Assembly: GCA_030651305.1 (NCBI GenBank)
Contig: JAUSCI010000019.1
Location: 1-64,000, forward strand
DNA from: Sulfuritalea sp.
Lineage (GTDB): Bacteria; Pseudomonadota; Gammaproteobacteria; Burkholderiales; Rhodocyclaceae
DNA: 64,000 nt
Reading direction: 5' to 3'
The position numbers and the translations under genes are program-made. Positions 1-8,650 of this stretch are shown in pieces. Each line of letters opens with the position of its first letter. Position 1 is the stretch's first letter. Below the pieces are notes generated by a model. That model did not search any database, was not told where the DNA came from, and was given only the letters and a program-made list of their open reading frames with translations.

Positions 1-938
1 TCGACCTTCTCTTTTTTGGCCAGGCCGGTCGAGTCAATGTAGTGATTGAGCGTGCGCGTCATGGCGGCGCGCAGGCCGGCGAGATGGGTGCCGCCGTCTT
101 TCTGCGGGATATTGTTGGTGTAGCAAAAAATATTTTCCTGATACGAGTCATTCCACTGGATGGCGAGTTCAATGCTGGTGCGGTCGCGCTCCGCCGTCAT
201 GTAGATCACTTTCGGATGCAGCGGCGTTTTGTTGCGGTTGAGGTGCTGCACAAAGGCGGCGATGCCGCCCTGGTATTCGAAGATATCTTCTTTGGCGTCT
301 CGATCGTCGCGCAGCACAATGCGCACGCCGGAATTGAGAAACGACAGCTCGCGCAGTCTCTTGGCGAGCAGCTCGTAGTGCATGAGCGTATCCGTGAAAA
401 TTTCCGTGCTAGGCCGGAAATGCACACTGGTGCCGGTTTCAGTGGTGTCACCAATGATTTTGAGTGGCGCAACCGGGTCGCCCAAACGGAATTCCTGATG
501 GTGGATCTTGCCGCCGCGCCGGACCGTGACTTCGAGAAACTCGGACAGGGCGTTGACTACCGATATGCCCACGCCGTGCAGGCCACCCGAGACTTTGTAG
601 GAATTCTGATCGAACTTGCCGCCGGCATGCAGTACCGTCATAACCACCTCAACCGCCGATTTGCCCTCTTCCGGGATCATTTCGGTCGGGATACCGCGGC
701 CGTTGTCGGTAACGGTTATCGAGTTGTCGGTGTGGATGCTGACCTGAATTTCGTTGCAGTGGCCGGCCAGAGCCTCGTCGATGGAGTTATCCACCGCTTC
801 GAATACCATGTGGTGCAGGCCGGTACCATCATCCGTGTCGCCGATATACATGCCGGGACGCTTCCGTACCGCCTCCAGTCCTTCAAGTTGCTGGATACTG
901 GACTCGTCGTAGGCAGCTTCAGTGTTGCTTTCGGTCAT
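1..938 (-). CDS. gyrB: DNA gyrase subunit B, 5' part (runs off the window)
   Basis: This is the N-terminal 312 codons of the ATP-hydrolysing subunit of gyrase, which introduces negative supercoils into DNA as an A2B2 complex in the cytoplasm. The reverse strand shows the GHKL ATPase pocket: an N-box around residues 47-60 ([14 protein letters not shown]), the ATP-lid motif DNGRGIP near 78-84 and [13 protein letters not shown] near 118-130. The reading frame is open to the window edge, so the gene is cut by the window, not truncated. It lies 23 bases downstream of dnaN in the same direction, the classical dnaA-dnaN-gyrB order (recF is absent between them, as in many betaproteobacteria). Identity is secure. 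Confidence 0.97.
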   Translation of the reverse strand, partial: MTESNTEAAYDESSIQQLEGLEAVRKRPGMYIGDTDDGTGLHHMVFEAVDNSIDEALAGHCNEIQVSIHTDNSITVTDNGRGIPTEMIPEEGKSAVEVVMTVLHAGGKFDQNSYKVSGGLHGVGISVVNALSEFLEVTVRRGGKIHHQEFRLGDPVAPLKIIGDTTETGTSVHFRPSTEIFTDTLMHYELLAKRLRELSFLNSGVRIVLRDDRDAKEDIFEYQGGIAAFVQHLNRNKTPLHPKVIYMTAERDRTSIELAIQWNDSYQENIFCYTNNIPQKDGGTHLAGLRAAMTRTLNHYIDSTGLAKKEKV

Positions 939-961
939 TGTGTTCTTTTCGTGTTTGGATA

Positions 962-2065
962 TCAGATACGCATCGGCATGACGACATACTTGAAAGTCTC
1001 GTTGCCGGGCAGTACAAAAAGTGCGCTGGAATTGGCATCGGCAAGATGCAACTCGATGGTTTCGTTGCTGACGTTATTGAGGACATCCAGCAGGTAGGTG
1101 ACATTAAAGCCGACATCGAGAGCGTCGCTGTTGTAATCAATTTCGATTTCTTCCTGCGCCTCTTCCTGTTCGGCATTGCTGGAAATGATCTTCAGGCTGC
1201 CAGGCGCCAGCACCAGGCGAACACCGCGAAACTTTTCATTGGTCAGGATTGCCGCCCGCAGCAATGACTGCAGCAGTGCATTGCGTGACAGCTTGATGAG
1301 CTTGCTGTGGTGTTGTGGAATGACGCGTTCATAGTCCGGAAACTTGCCGTCGATCAGTTTTGAAACAAGTTCGATACTGCCAAAACTGAAGCGGGCCTGG
1401 GTTGGTGTCAGGGTGATCTCAAGCGGATCATCGCTGTCGACCAGTTGACGGGAGAGTTCGAGCACCGTCTTGCGCGGAAGAATTACTTCGATCGGTACCG
1501 GAGCGTTTGGGAGCGGTTCGGCAGCGTAGGCAAGACGATGTCCGTCTGTCGCCACCATGCGCAATTCATTGCCTTTGGCAACCAGAAGCAAGCCATTCAA
1601 GTAGTAACGAATATCCTGTTGGGCCATCGCGTATTGAACCAAAGCCAACAGACGCTTCATTTGCCTTTGGGTGATGGATAGCCGCGAAGGCTGGGCGTCA
1701 ACCATGCTCATGCGCGGAAAATCTTCAGCGGGAAGAGTCTGCAAGTTGAAGCGACTTTTTCCTGCTTTCAGCTGCAGACGTTTGTCATCGAAGGCCAGGC
1801 TGACTTCGGCGGTGTCCGGCAAAGAACGCAAAATATCTTGCAGCTTTCGCGCGCCGACAGTCATTGCCGCCTTATCAACCCCTACCGTGGGTGCATGGGT
1901 AGTGATTTGTATTTCGATATCAGTGGCCAGCAAGGTCAGTTTTTCGCCGTCCTTTTCCATCAGAACATTGGAAAGAATAGGCAAGGTATGGCGTTTTTCT
2001 ACAATACCGCATACCGACTGCAGTGGGATGAGAAGTTGATCGCGTGGACCTTTAAATAGGAGCAT
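962..2065 (-). CDS. dnaN: DNA polymerase III beta subunit (sliding clamp)
   Basis: The 367-residue product is the usual length for the beta clamp, the dimeric ring that tethers DNA polymerase III and other factors to DNA. It starts [18 protein letters not shown] and contains the conserved [14 protein letters not shown] stretch near residue 22, then ends with the FVLPG...YVVMPMRI type C-terminus whose last strand contributes to the clamp-binding pocket. It is transcribed in the same direction as dnaA, 209 bases downstream of it, and is followed closely by gyrB. The long dnaA-dnaN spacer holds DnaA boxes, so clamp expression may be tied to DnaA occupancy. Confidence 0.98.
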   Translation of the reverse strand: MLLFKGPRDQLLIPLQSVCGIVEKRHTLPILSNVLMEKDGEKLTLLATDIEIQITTHAPTVGVDKAAMTVGARKLQDILRSLPDTAEVSLAFDDKRLQLKAGKSRFNLQTLPAEDFPRMSMVDAQPSRLSITQRQMKRLLALVQYAMAQQDIRYYLNGLLLVAKGNELRMVATDGHRLAYAAEPLPNAPVPIEVILPRKTVLELSRQLVDSDDPLEITLTPTQARFSFGSIELVSKLIDGKFPDYERVIPQHHSKLIKLSRNALLQSLLRAAILTNEKFRGVRLVLAPGSLKIISSNAEQEEAQEEIEIDYNSDALDVGFNVTYLLDVLNNVSNETIELHLADANSSALFVLPGNETFKYVVMPMRI

Positions 2066-2274
2066 ATATAGATCTCTTATGATTAATAAGGGAGACTGTT
2101 TGCTGTGGATAAGCGCTTATTATCTTTTAAATACAGTAAATTAAAACGTGGATAAGCCGGTTGAAAAACCTGCAGTCTTGCTGTGAATGATTGTGAATGA
2201 ATCTGGTAGTACTCGGCGTCAATAGGGCTTATCCACAATCCTTCATTGCTTTGTTGTTTGAACTTATACACATA
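2066..2274. other. oriC: Candidate replication origin (oriC) between dnaA and dnaN
   Basis: This 209-base spacer carries four DnaA-box-like nonamers: TGTGGATAA at 2104-2112 (perfect TTATCCACA on the other strand), CGTGGATAA at 2147-2155 (8 of 9), TTATCCACA at 2229-2237 and TTATACACA at 2264-2272 (fits TTATNCACA). Between the first two boxes, 2114-2146 is strongly AT-rich in a GC-rich genome and could be the unwinding element; 2080-2100 is also AT-rich. Box density, the AT-rich stretch and the position next to dnaA make this the best origin candidate in the window. A further box lies upstream of rpmH, so a bipartite origin flanking dnaA is possible. No strand-skew calculation was done. Confidence 0.75.
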
Positions 2275-3642
2275 CTAGCTCTTGATTGTTTGCATCAAGA
2301 CGTGCAGATCGTTGTTGAGTCGTGTGTCTTTTCCACGCAGGTCAATGATGGTGCGGCAAGCGTGCATTACCGTGGTGTGATCGCGTCCGCCAAACGCCTC
2401 GCCAATTTCAGGAAGGCTGTGTGACGTAAGTTCGCGGGTTAACCACATGGCTATTTGGCGAGGTCTGGCGATAGCGCGGGTCCGCTTTTGCGAGTACATG
2501 TCGGCAACTTTTATTTTATAGAAGTCGGAGACGGTTTTTTGAACAAGTTCAAGCGATATCTGCCGGTTTGTGGCACCAATGATGTCGCGCAAGGCTTCTT
2601 TGGCGACTTCCAGGTTGATTTCTCGACCGTGAAAGCGGGCATAGGCCACGACACGATTCAGAGCGCCTTCAAGTTCCCTGACGTTCGAGCGCAGGTTTTT
2701 TGCGATAAGAAAAGAAACCTCGTCTGAAATGCTGATGTGTTCCGCCTCGGCTTTTTTCTTGAGGATGGCAATGCGCATCTCAAGTTCCGGAGGTTCGATA
2801 GCAACGGTAAGTCCCCAGTCGAATCGCGAAACCAGACGTTCTTCAAGTCCCTGAACGTCTTTTGGATAAGTATCGCAGGTGATGATGATTTGCTTCTTTG
2901 CCTCAATCAGGGCGTTGAAGGCATAGAAAAACTCTTCTTGCGTGCGATCCTTTCGATTGAAAAACTGTATGTCGTCAATCAACAGCAGGTCGAGCGAGCG
3001 GTAGTAGCGTTTGAAAGCTTCGCGCGAGTTTTGTTGAAAGGCTCGAACGACATCGGAGAAATAATCCTCGGCGTGTACGTAACGCACCTCCATTGTCGGA
3101 TTGGCGGCATAGATCGAATTGCCAATGGCGTGAATCAGGTGGGTTTTTCCCAATCCAACCCCACCATAGATAAACAGTGGGTTGTAGGAAACCCCAGGGT
3201 TCATGGCGACCTGCTGGGCGGCGGCACGTGCCAGATCGTTGGCGCGGCCGGTAACCAGGGTATCGAAGGTGAAATCAGCGTTGAGTCGTGTTTTTTCGTA
3301 TCCGGGGTCGCCTGTCCTGGTGGCAGTTACAGGGGCGGCAAGTTCTCCTTCGGAACCCGCGATGGGGCTTTCCGTGGCTGGAGAGGCATCAGCGACCACG
3401 TCAGCAACAGCAAGATTGATATTGACCGGGGCGGAAAAGAATTCAAGCCCCAGCGCTTCAATCTGGGCCAGATAGCGTTCTCTCACCCATTGCATGACAA
3501 AACGGTTAGGCGCTATAAGCTTGAAATGGGTAGTACCGCCCCCCCCATTTTCCAGGCGCAGACCCTTTATCCATGTGTTGAATTGCTGTGCAGGAAGTTC
3601 CTGTTCGAAGCGGTTCAGACAGGAGGACCAGAATTCACTCAT
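2275..3642 (-). CDS. dnaA: Chromosomal replication initiator protein DnaA
   Basis: The 455-residue AAA+ protein binds DnaA boxes and melts oriC. Domain I covers about residues 1-80, followed by a short low-complexity linker to about 115. The AAA+ core has Walker A GGVGLGKTH near 160-168 and Walker B LLLIDDIQFF near 219-228. The C-terminal DNA-binding domain carries the signature GGRDHTTVMHACR at about 418-430. The start ATG lies 206 bases from divergent rpmH. Oddity: codons for Gly33-Gly36 contain an uninterrupted run of eight G on the coding strand (C8 at 3539-3546), a slippage-prone tract in an essential gene. Identity is secure. Confidence 0.98.
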   Translation of the reverse strand: MSEFWSSCLNRFEQELPAQQFNTWIKGLRLENGGGGTTHFKLIAPNRFVMQWVRERYLAQIEALGLEFFSAPVNINLAVADVVADASPATESPIAGSEGELAAPVTATRTGDPGYEKTRLNADFTFDTLVTGRANDLARAAAQQVAMNPGVSYNPLFIYGGVGLGKTHLIHAIGNSIYAANPTMEVRYVHAEDYFSDVVRAFQQNSREAFKRYYRSLDLLLIDDIQFFNRKDRTQEEFFYAFNALIEAKKQIIITCDTYPKDVQGLEERLVSRFDWGLTVAIEPPELEMRIAILKKKAEAEHISISDEVSFLIAKNLRSNVRELEGALNRVVAYARFHGREINLEVAKEALRDIIGATNRQISLELVQKTVSDFYKIKVADMYSQKRTRAIARPRQIAMWLTRELTSHSLPEIGEAFGGRDHTTVMHACRTIIDLRGKDTRLNNDLHVLMQTIKS

Positions 3643-3758
3643 TGCGATGGGATGGGCTCGGGGCGGAGGGACGGCTGGTTAATTTCGTGAGAATGCAATG
3701 TTTTTATTGCCGCCCGTTGGCTTAGGGTGGAGACGCATTCTAGCGGTTTCACAAAAAG

Positions 3759-3767
3759 TTATCCACA
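3759..3767 (+). promoter_or_regulatory. DnaA box upstream of rpmH/dnaA
   Basis: A perfect TTATCCACA nonamer sits in the 206-base divergent spacer between dnaA and rpmH, 117 bases upstream of the dnaA start codon and 21 bases upstream of the rpmH -35 hexamer. By position it could serve DnaA autoregulation or act as an outlying part of a bipartite origin. Only this one perfect box is visible in this spacer. Confidence 0.75.
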
Positions 3768-3787
3768 GCCGTGCTAAGTTGTTGTCC

Positions 3788-3816
3788 TTGACAAATCGCA
3801 CGTGAAACGCTGTAAT
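3788..3816 (+). promoter_or_regulatory. Predicted sigma70 promoter of rpmH-rnpA
   Basis: A consensus -35 TTGACA (3788-3793) is separated by 17 bases from a -10-like TGTAAT (3811-3816), 32 bases before the rpmH start. The spacer contains CACGTGAAAC (3799-3808), which equals the right half of a parS site; its left half is degenerate, so this is probably chance. Confidence 0.7.
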
Positions 3817-3848
3817 CCTCGGTTTTTCTTAATTCAAGGGATATTGCC

Positions 3849-3983
3849 ATGAAACGCACCTACCAGCCTTCGGTTGTGCGCCGTAAGCGCACCCACGGCT
3901 TCCTAGTGCGCATGCGCACCCGTGGTGGTCGTGCCGTGATTCGCGCGCGTCGCGCCAAGGGCCGTCATCGTCTCGCCGTCTAG
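3849..3983 (+). CDS. rpmH: 50S ribosomal protein L34
   Basis: This encodes a 44-residue basic ribosomal protein of the large subunit, starting [18 protein letters not shown] and ending in the AKGRHRLAV tail typical of L34. It is the first gene of the rpmH-rnpA-yidD-yidC-mnmE block and diverges from dnaA, a nearly universal arrangement. A good -35/-10 pair lies just upstream. The size matches the family exactly. Confidence 0.97.
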   Translation: MKRTYQPSVVRRKRTHGFLVRMRTRGGRAVIRARRAKGRHRLAV

Positions 3984-4044
3984 ACATTCCGCTTCGTTTC
4001 GCTCTGAGCAGCGCCTGCATCGGCCGCAAGAGTTTTCTGCTGTC

Positions 4045-4356
4045 ATGGCAGCCCGGCGCGTGGTGCGCGGCGAGTGCTTTGATTTGCACTATTGCCCGGT
4101 CCGCGCGGACAGCCTTGCTCGTCTTGGATTGATCGTACCGAAACGGCTGGCGCGGACTGCGTCGTTGCGCAATGCGATCAAGCGACAGGGACGAGAAGCC
4201 TTCCGTTTGATTGTGACTGAAATCCCACCTTGCGATCTCATCCTGAGGCTGACGCGACCGGTCAAAGGCGTGATGGCGAGGGATAATGAGCAGCGAAAAG
4301 CTTGGCGCAGGGAAATGGAAACGCTATTGAGACGTCTGTCGGTGTTGCCGCAATGA
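4045..4356 (+). CDS. rnpA: Ribonuclease P protein component (true start probably upstream, non-canonical)
   Basis: This is the protein cofactor of RNase P, which assists the catalytic RNA in maturing tRNA 5' ends. The basic motif [13 protein letters not shown] (near residues 48-60 from this ATG) is the family RNR-type signature. The given ATG gives 103 residues and omits the usual N-terminal helix. In the same frame upstream, codons 3985-4044 encode a good family match ending RLHRPQEFSAV, yet no ATG, GTG or TTG occurs between the in-frame stop at 3937 and this ATG. The real start must be a rare codon (CTG at 4015 or ATC at 3967 are available), or the short form is used. It overlaps yidD by four bases (ATGA). 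Confidence 0.93.
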   Translation: MAARRVVRGECFDLHYCPVRADSLARLGLIVPKRLARTASLRNAIKRQGREAFRLIVTEIPPCDLILRLTRPVKGVMARDNEQRKAWRREMETLLRRLSVLPQ

Positions 4357-4574
4357 AATCTTTGGTTGTCTACCCGTTCTTGTTGCTGATTCGCGCCTAC
4401 CAGTTGGCGATCAGCCCCATGTTGGGTAGTCGCTGTCGTTTTCACCCGAGTTGCTCGGACTACTGCATGGAGGCCTTGAGTCGCCAAGGCTTGTTCAGGG
4501 GTTTGTGGCTGGCTTTTCGGCGAATCGGGCGGTGTCATCCTTGGCATCCGGGCGGGTATGATCCCGTTCCCTGA
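4353..4574 (+). CDS. yidD: Membrane protein insertion efficiency factor YidD
   Basis: This is a 73-residue membrane-associated protein that aids YidC-dependent insertion of inner-membrane proteins. It starts [17 protein letters not shown], an amphipathic/hydrophobic N-terminus, then has the conserved cysteine cluster [13 protein letters not shown] and ends [15 protein letters not shown], all diagnostic. The start at 4353 overlaps the rnpA stop as ATGA, so translation is probably coupled. It lies between rnpA and yidC as in most proteobacteria. Confidence 0.95.
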   Translation: MKSLVVYPFLLLIRAYQLAISPMLGSRCRFHPSCSDYCMEALSRQGLFRGLWLAFRRIGRCHPWHPGGYDPVP

Positions 4575-4621
4575 TTGTTTTGTGTTTTGTATTTCCGACT
4601 TGAATCACTGCCGAGACAGTA

Positions 4622-6259
4622 ATGGATAACCGACGATTGATCCTGCTATTAGTGTTCAGTTTCTCGCTGATCATGCTTTGGGACGCCTGGCAGCGGCAGG
4701 GTATGCCCAAGGCGTCGGCACCGGGGATAACGGCTGCTGTGCCAGCTGCCGGTCCGGCCGGCGCAGTGCCAACGCCGACTTTGCCGGTTGCCGGCGGCAA
4801 CGGGGCTCCCGCCGCCATTCCTGCGAGCGTGGCTGTTGCCGTACCGGGCGCTGCGAGCATAAAGGTCAAGACTGATCTATATGTTGCGGACATTGCTTCG
4901 CAGGGCGGGGATATCACGCGCCTTGAATTGGTCAGCTATCCGGATACCGAGAACAAATCAAAGAATTTCATTCTTTTCGACAGCGGTGAAAAGCACATTT
5001 ACCTCGCCCAGTCGGGGCTGATTGGCGAAGGGTTGCCAAACCACAAGACCGAGTGGAAGCTGGCTGGGGGCGAGCAGGTGCTGAAGGATGGCGAACAGCA
5101 GTTAGAGGTTCGACTGGAGGCGAACGCCCGGACTGGCGCCAAGGTGTCCAAGACCTATGTGTTCCATCGCGGCAGCTATCAGATCGACGTTCGTCACGAA
5201 GGGGCGGGAGCCGGGGCACATGCCTACTATCAGATCACCAGAGACGGCAAGCCGGCCGAGGGGCAGCAAGGCAGCTCGATGATGATGGGCGTGACGACGT
5301 TCACCGGGCCGGCGGTATTTACTGACGCGGAAAAATACCAGAAGGTTGAATTCGCGGATATTCTCAAGAACAAAGCCAAGTTTGCGCAAAAAGCCGATAA
5401 CGGCTGGGTGGCATTGGTGCAGCATTATTTTGTGAGTGCCTGGCTACCACCGGCGGGAACGGCTCGCGAGTTTTACATGCGCAAAGTCGGAGAGGATCTG
5501 TATTCGGCGGGAGTCATTCTGCCGGCGAGTGCTGACGGCAAGAGTTCGGTGTCGCTGTACGCGGGACCGCAGGAGCAGGACAAGCTGGAAAAGGTCGCTC
5601 CAGGACTCGATCTGGTGGTTGACTATGGCTGGTTGACGGTAATCGCTGCGCCGCTGTTCTGGGTCCTCGGTGCGATTCACAAACTGGTGGGAAACTGGGG
5701 TTGGGCGATCATCGGTCTGACCGTTTTGCTTAAGCTGATGTTTTTTCCGCTTTCAGCCGCAAGCTACAAGTCGATGGCGAAGATGCGGGTGTTGACGCCA
5801 AAGCTGGTCAAGCTCAAGGAAGCTTACGGCGATGACAAGCAGCGCCTGAACCAGGAAATGATGGCCCTGTACAAGCGGGAGAAGGTGAATCCGCTGGGCG
5901 GTTGTCTGCCGGTCCTGGTGCAGATTCCGGTATTCATTGCACTCTACTGGGTACTGCTGGGTACTGTCGAGATGCGCAACGCGCCCTGGCTGGGCTGGAT
6001 CACCGATCTTTCGGTCAAGGATCCGTTTTATGTGCTGCCGCTGATCATGGGCGCTACGATGTTTATCCAGACCAGGCTGAATCCGACGCCACCCGATCCG
6101 ATTCAGGCCAAGGTCATGTTGTTCATGCCGATCATGTTTACCGGCATGTTCCTCTTCTTCCCGGCCGGCCTGGTGCTTTACTGGACGGTGAATAACCTGT
6201 TGTCGATTGCCCAGCAGTGGCAGATAACCCGCCTTGTCGAGGCGGGGGAGAAGAAATAG
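4622..6259 (+). CDS. yidC: Membrane protein insertase YidC
   Basis: This 545-residue inner-membrane insertase works alone or with SecYEG. An N-terminal membrane segment (about residues 5-20) is followed by an Ala/Pro-rich linker, the large periplasmic beta domain (about 85-330) and the C-terminal five-helix Oxa1 core from about 345. The core shows the conserved GNWGWAIIGLTVLLK and NPLGGCLPVLVQIPVFIALY stretches. Length and domain order fit Gram-negative YidC. It follows yidD by 47 bases and precedes mnmE. Confidence 0.97.
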   Translation: MDNRRLILLLVFSFSLIMLWDAWQRQGMPKASAPGITAAVPAAGPAGAVPTPTLPVAGGNGAPAAIPASVAVAVPGAASIKVKTDLYVADIASQGGDITRLELVSYPDTENKSKNFILFDSGEKHIYLAQSGLIGEGLPNHKTEWKLAGGEQVLKDGEQQLEVRLEANARTGAKVSKTYVFHRGSYQIDVRHEGAGAGAHAYYQITRDGKPAEGQQGSSMMMGVTTFTGPAVFTDAEKYQKVEFADILKNKAKFAQKADNGWVALVQHYFVSAWLPPAGTAREFYMRKVGEDLYSAGVILPASADGKSSVSLYAGPQEQDKLEKVAPGLDLVVDYGWLTVIAAPLFWVLGAIHKLVGNWGWAIIGLTVLLKLMFFPLSAASYKSMAKMRVLTPKLVKLKEAYGDDKQRLNQEMMALYKREKVNPLGGCLPVLVQIPVFIALYWVLLGTVEMRNAPWLGWITDLSVKDPFYVLPLIMGATMFIQTRLNPTPPDPIQAKVMLFMPIMFTGMFLFFPAGLVLYWTVNNLLSIAQQWQITRLVEAGEKK

Positions 6260-6366
6260 GCCGGACACCGCTCCTGCGGGAGTGGAGGATTCGGCGGGGC
6301 GCCTTGTGCCGACTTGATGTTCCCTGCGCCGCCGGGGATGGTATCCCTTGGGGATAGGAGGGGTGG

Positions 6367-7713
6367 ATGGGTCTGCCGAGTACCGGTGTCATCGCCGCCA
6401 TCGCCACCGCTTCCGGTCGCGGCGGAATAGGGGTGGTGAGGGTCTCGGGTGCGGGTCTGCTGCCCTTGGCCAAGGTATTGACGGGCAAGGTGCCACTGCC
6501 TCGTCGCGCCACGCTCAGCACCTTTCTTGGGGCTGACGGCGTCGCCATCGATCAGGGAATCCTGTTGTATTTTCCAGCACCTCATTCCTTTACCGGCGAG
6601 GATGTGCTGGAACTTCAAGGTCACGGTGGTCCGGTGGTGTTGCAGATGCTGTTGGGGCGTTGTCTGGAACTGGGCGCTCGCGTGGCCGAGCCGGGCGAAT
6701 TCTCGCAGCGCGCCTTTCTCAATGACAAGCTCGATCTGGTCCAGGCTGAGGCCGTAGCCGATCTGATTGAGGCCGGCACAGCGGCGGCGGCACGTTCGGC
6801 ATTGCGCTCTTTGTCAGGCGAGTTTTCGCGCGAGGTGCGTGCCCTGGTGGCGCGTCTTACCGAATTGCGCATGCTGGTGGAAGCGACACTGGATTTTCCC
6901 GAAGAGGAAATCGACGTTCTGCGGGATACCGATGCCGCACAGCGCCTGTCTGCGTTCCGCGCTGATCTGGCCGCGCTGCTGGAGCGCGCGCGCGCCGGGT
7001 GCATGTTGCGTTCCGGACTGCACGTGGTGCTGGCGGGTCTGCCCAATGTCGGCAAGTCTTCCTTGCTGAATCGCCTGGCCGGCGAGGAGCGCGCGATTGT
7101 CACCGAGGTCGCCGGCACAACGCGTGACGCCGTGCGCGAAACGATTCAGGTCGAGGGCATACCGTTGCACATCATCGACACGGCGGGCTTGCGTGAGACG
7201 GACAATGTCGTCGAGAAGATCGGCATCGAGCGAGCCTGGCACGAAATAGAGCGGGCCGACGTGGTGTTGCAGTTGGTCGACGCGCGCAGTGGCGAAACGC
7301 CTGCCGACCATGCCATCGCCGTACGCCTTCCCGTGACTGTTGAACGCATCGTGGTGGAGAACAAGTGCGATCTGGCGGGGCAGGCTGCGGCGCGCTTTGC
7401 CGACGGAGGCCGGGTGCATCTGCGGCTGTCTGCCAAGAGCGGTGCGGGCATCGATTTGCTGCACGATGAACTGCTGCGTGTGGCGGGTTGGCGGGGGCAT
7501 GGCGAGGATGTGGTGCTGGCTCGCGAGCGGCATCTGGAGGCGCTTGGACTTGCGGCGGAAAAGTCGGCTCTGGCGGCACGGCGACTGGACCAGATAGAAC
7601 TTTGCGCGGAAGAACTGCGTTTGGCGCAGGAAGCGCTTTCACGCATTACCGGCGAGTTTCGGGCCGACGATTTGCTGGGGGAGATATTTTCCCGGTTTTG
7701 CATAGGCAAATAG
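6367..7713 (+). CDS. mnmE: tRNA modification GTPase MnmE
   Basis: The 448-residue GTPase acts with MnmG to install the cmnm5 group on wobble U34 of certain tRNAs. The N-terminal tetrahydrofolate-binding domain is about residues 1-118, the G domain has its P-loop GLPNVGKSS near 225 and the DTAGLRE switch near 270, and the protein ends in the invariant CIGK whose cysteine is functionally important. Its partner mnmG is about 4.6 kb downstream, beyond the liv transporter genes. It is the last gene of the rpmH block. Confidence 0.97.
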   Translation: MGLPSTGVIAAIATASGRGGIGVVRVSGAGLLPLAKVLTGKVPLPRRATLSTFLGADGVAIDQGILLYFPAPHSFTGEDVLELQGHGGPVVLQMLLGRCLELGARVAEPGEFSQRAFLNDKLDLVQAEAVADLIEAGTAAAARSALRSLSGEFSREVRALVARLTELRMLVEATLDFPEEEIDVLRDTDAAQRLSAFRADLAALLERARAGCMLRSGLHVVLAGLPNVGKSSLLNRLAGEERAIVTEVAGTTRDAVRETIQVEGIPLHIIDTAGLRETDNVVEKIGIERAWHEIERADVVLQLVDARSGETPADHAIAVRLPVTVERIVVENKCDLAGQAAARFADGGRVHLRLSAKSGAGIDLLHDELLRVAGWRGHGEDVVLARERHLEALGLAAEKSALAARRLDQIELCAEELRLAQEALSRITGEFRADDLLGEIFSRFCIGK

Positions 7714-7723
7714 ACAGGGCGAG

Positions 7724-8488
7724 ATGGCTGAATTCGACCTGATCCTGCTTTTGGTGGCCGCCTTGTTCGCCGGATTCGTCGATGCAGTGGCCGGTGGCGG
7801 CGGCTTGATCCAGGTGCCTACCTTGTTGATGGCACTGCCCGCCGAGTCACCCGCGACCGTGTTTGGCACCAACAAGGTGTCAAGTATATTTGGCACTGCA
7901 AACGCGGCGCTGCGTTATGCTAGACGAATTGCCATGCCCTGGGGTATCGCCTTGCCGGCAGCGGCAGCGGCGTTCCTTTTCTCCTTTGCGGGAGCCATGG
8001 TTGTGGCGTGGCTGCCGAGGGCGGTGGTACGTCCGCTGGTTCTCGGCTTATTGGTGCTGGTCATGATATATACCGCGATTCGGCCGGAGTTCGGCGCGGT
8101 TTCGGGCTCGCGGCTGGAACCCTCGCTGGAGAGACGATGGGCGCTGTTGGCGGGCGCTTTGCTCGGGTTCTACGACGGCTTCTTCGGGCCGGGTGCAGGC
8201 AGTTTCATGATCTTCGCGTTCGTCCGGCTGTTTCGGCTTGATTTCCTGCATGCGTCGAGTGCCGCCAAGGTGGTAAATCTTGCCACCAATGCTGCCGCGC
8301 TCGCCTATTTTGTACCAAGCGGCCATGTACTCTGGATCACGGGTTTGGCAATGGCAGTATTCAATATCGCCGGAGCCTTGCTTGGCGCGCGTCTCGCGTT
8401 GCGCCACGGCAGTGGCTTCGTGCGATGGGTCTTTCTTGTCGTGGCGTCGGTGCTGATTGCTCGCCTTGCCTATGACACGTTTGTCTGA
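7724..8488 (+). CDS. TSUP-family (TauE/SafE-like) membrane transporter
   Basis: This 254-residue polytopic inner-membrane protein has at least seven hydrophobic segments. The N-terminal FAGFVDAVAGGGGLIQVP motif and the second-half GFYDGFFGPGAGSFM motif are the paired signatures of the YfcA/TauE/SafE sulfite/organosulfonate exporter family. It starts 10 bases after mnmE and may be read through from it. Substrate cannot be deduced; family members move sulfite, sulfoacetate and other anions, so the name is kept at family level. Confidence 0.88.
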   Translation: MAEFDLILLLVAALFAGFVDAVAGGGGLIQVPTLLMALPAESPATVFGTNKVSSIFGTANAALRYARRIAMPWGIALPAAAAAFLFSFAGAMVVAWLPRAVVRPLVLGLLVLVMIYTAIRPEFGAVSGSRLEPSLERRWALLAGALLGFYDGFFGPGAGSFMIFAFVRLFRLDFLHASSAAKVVNLATNAAALAYFVPSGHVLWITGLAMAVFNIAGALLGARLALRHGSGFVRWVFLVVASVLIARLAYDTFV

Positions 8489-8518
8489 GAGCCGCCTGTG
8501 AGTCATGACCGTTGTTAC

Positions 8519-8531
8519 GTATACTGTATAC
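8519..8531. promoter_or_regulatory. Palindrome upstream of the liv-type operon
   Basis: GTATAC-T-GTATAC is a perfect 6-bp inverted (and direct) repeat in the 162-base spacer before livH. It is the only marked symmetry in the spacer and resembles GntR-type operators, so it could be the operator of the transporter operon. The regulator is not in the window and the assignment is inferential. Confidence 0.4.
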
Positions 8532-8650
8532 TTCTGGCGATTCCTGCGTGAGCTTTGCTTCCGGGCTGATTCAATACCGGTCTGCGAAGGGATGAGGCGG
8601 ACGCCGATGGATGTCCAACAGGCGGCACGATTTCGATAGAGAACGGATCG

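Noticed and set aside
8489-8650. Possible riboswitch upstream of livH
   Set aside because: No recognisable aptamer core; the only notable element is the short GTATAC palindrome.
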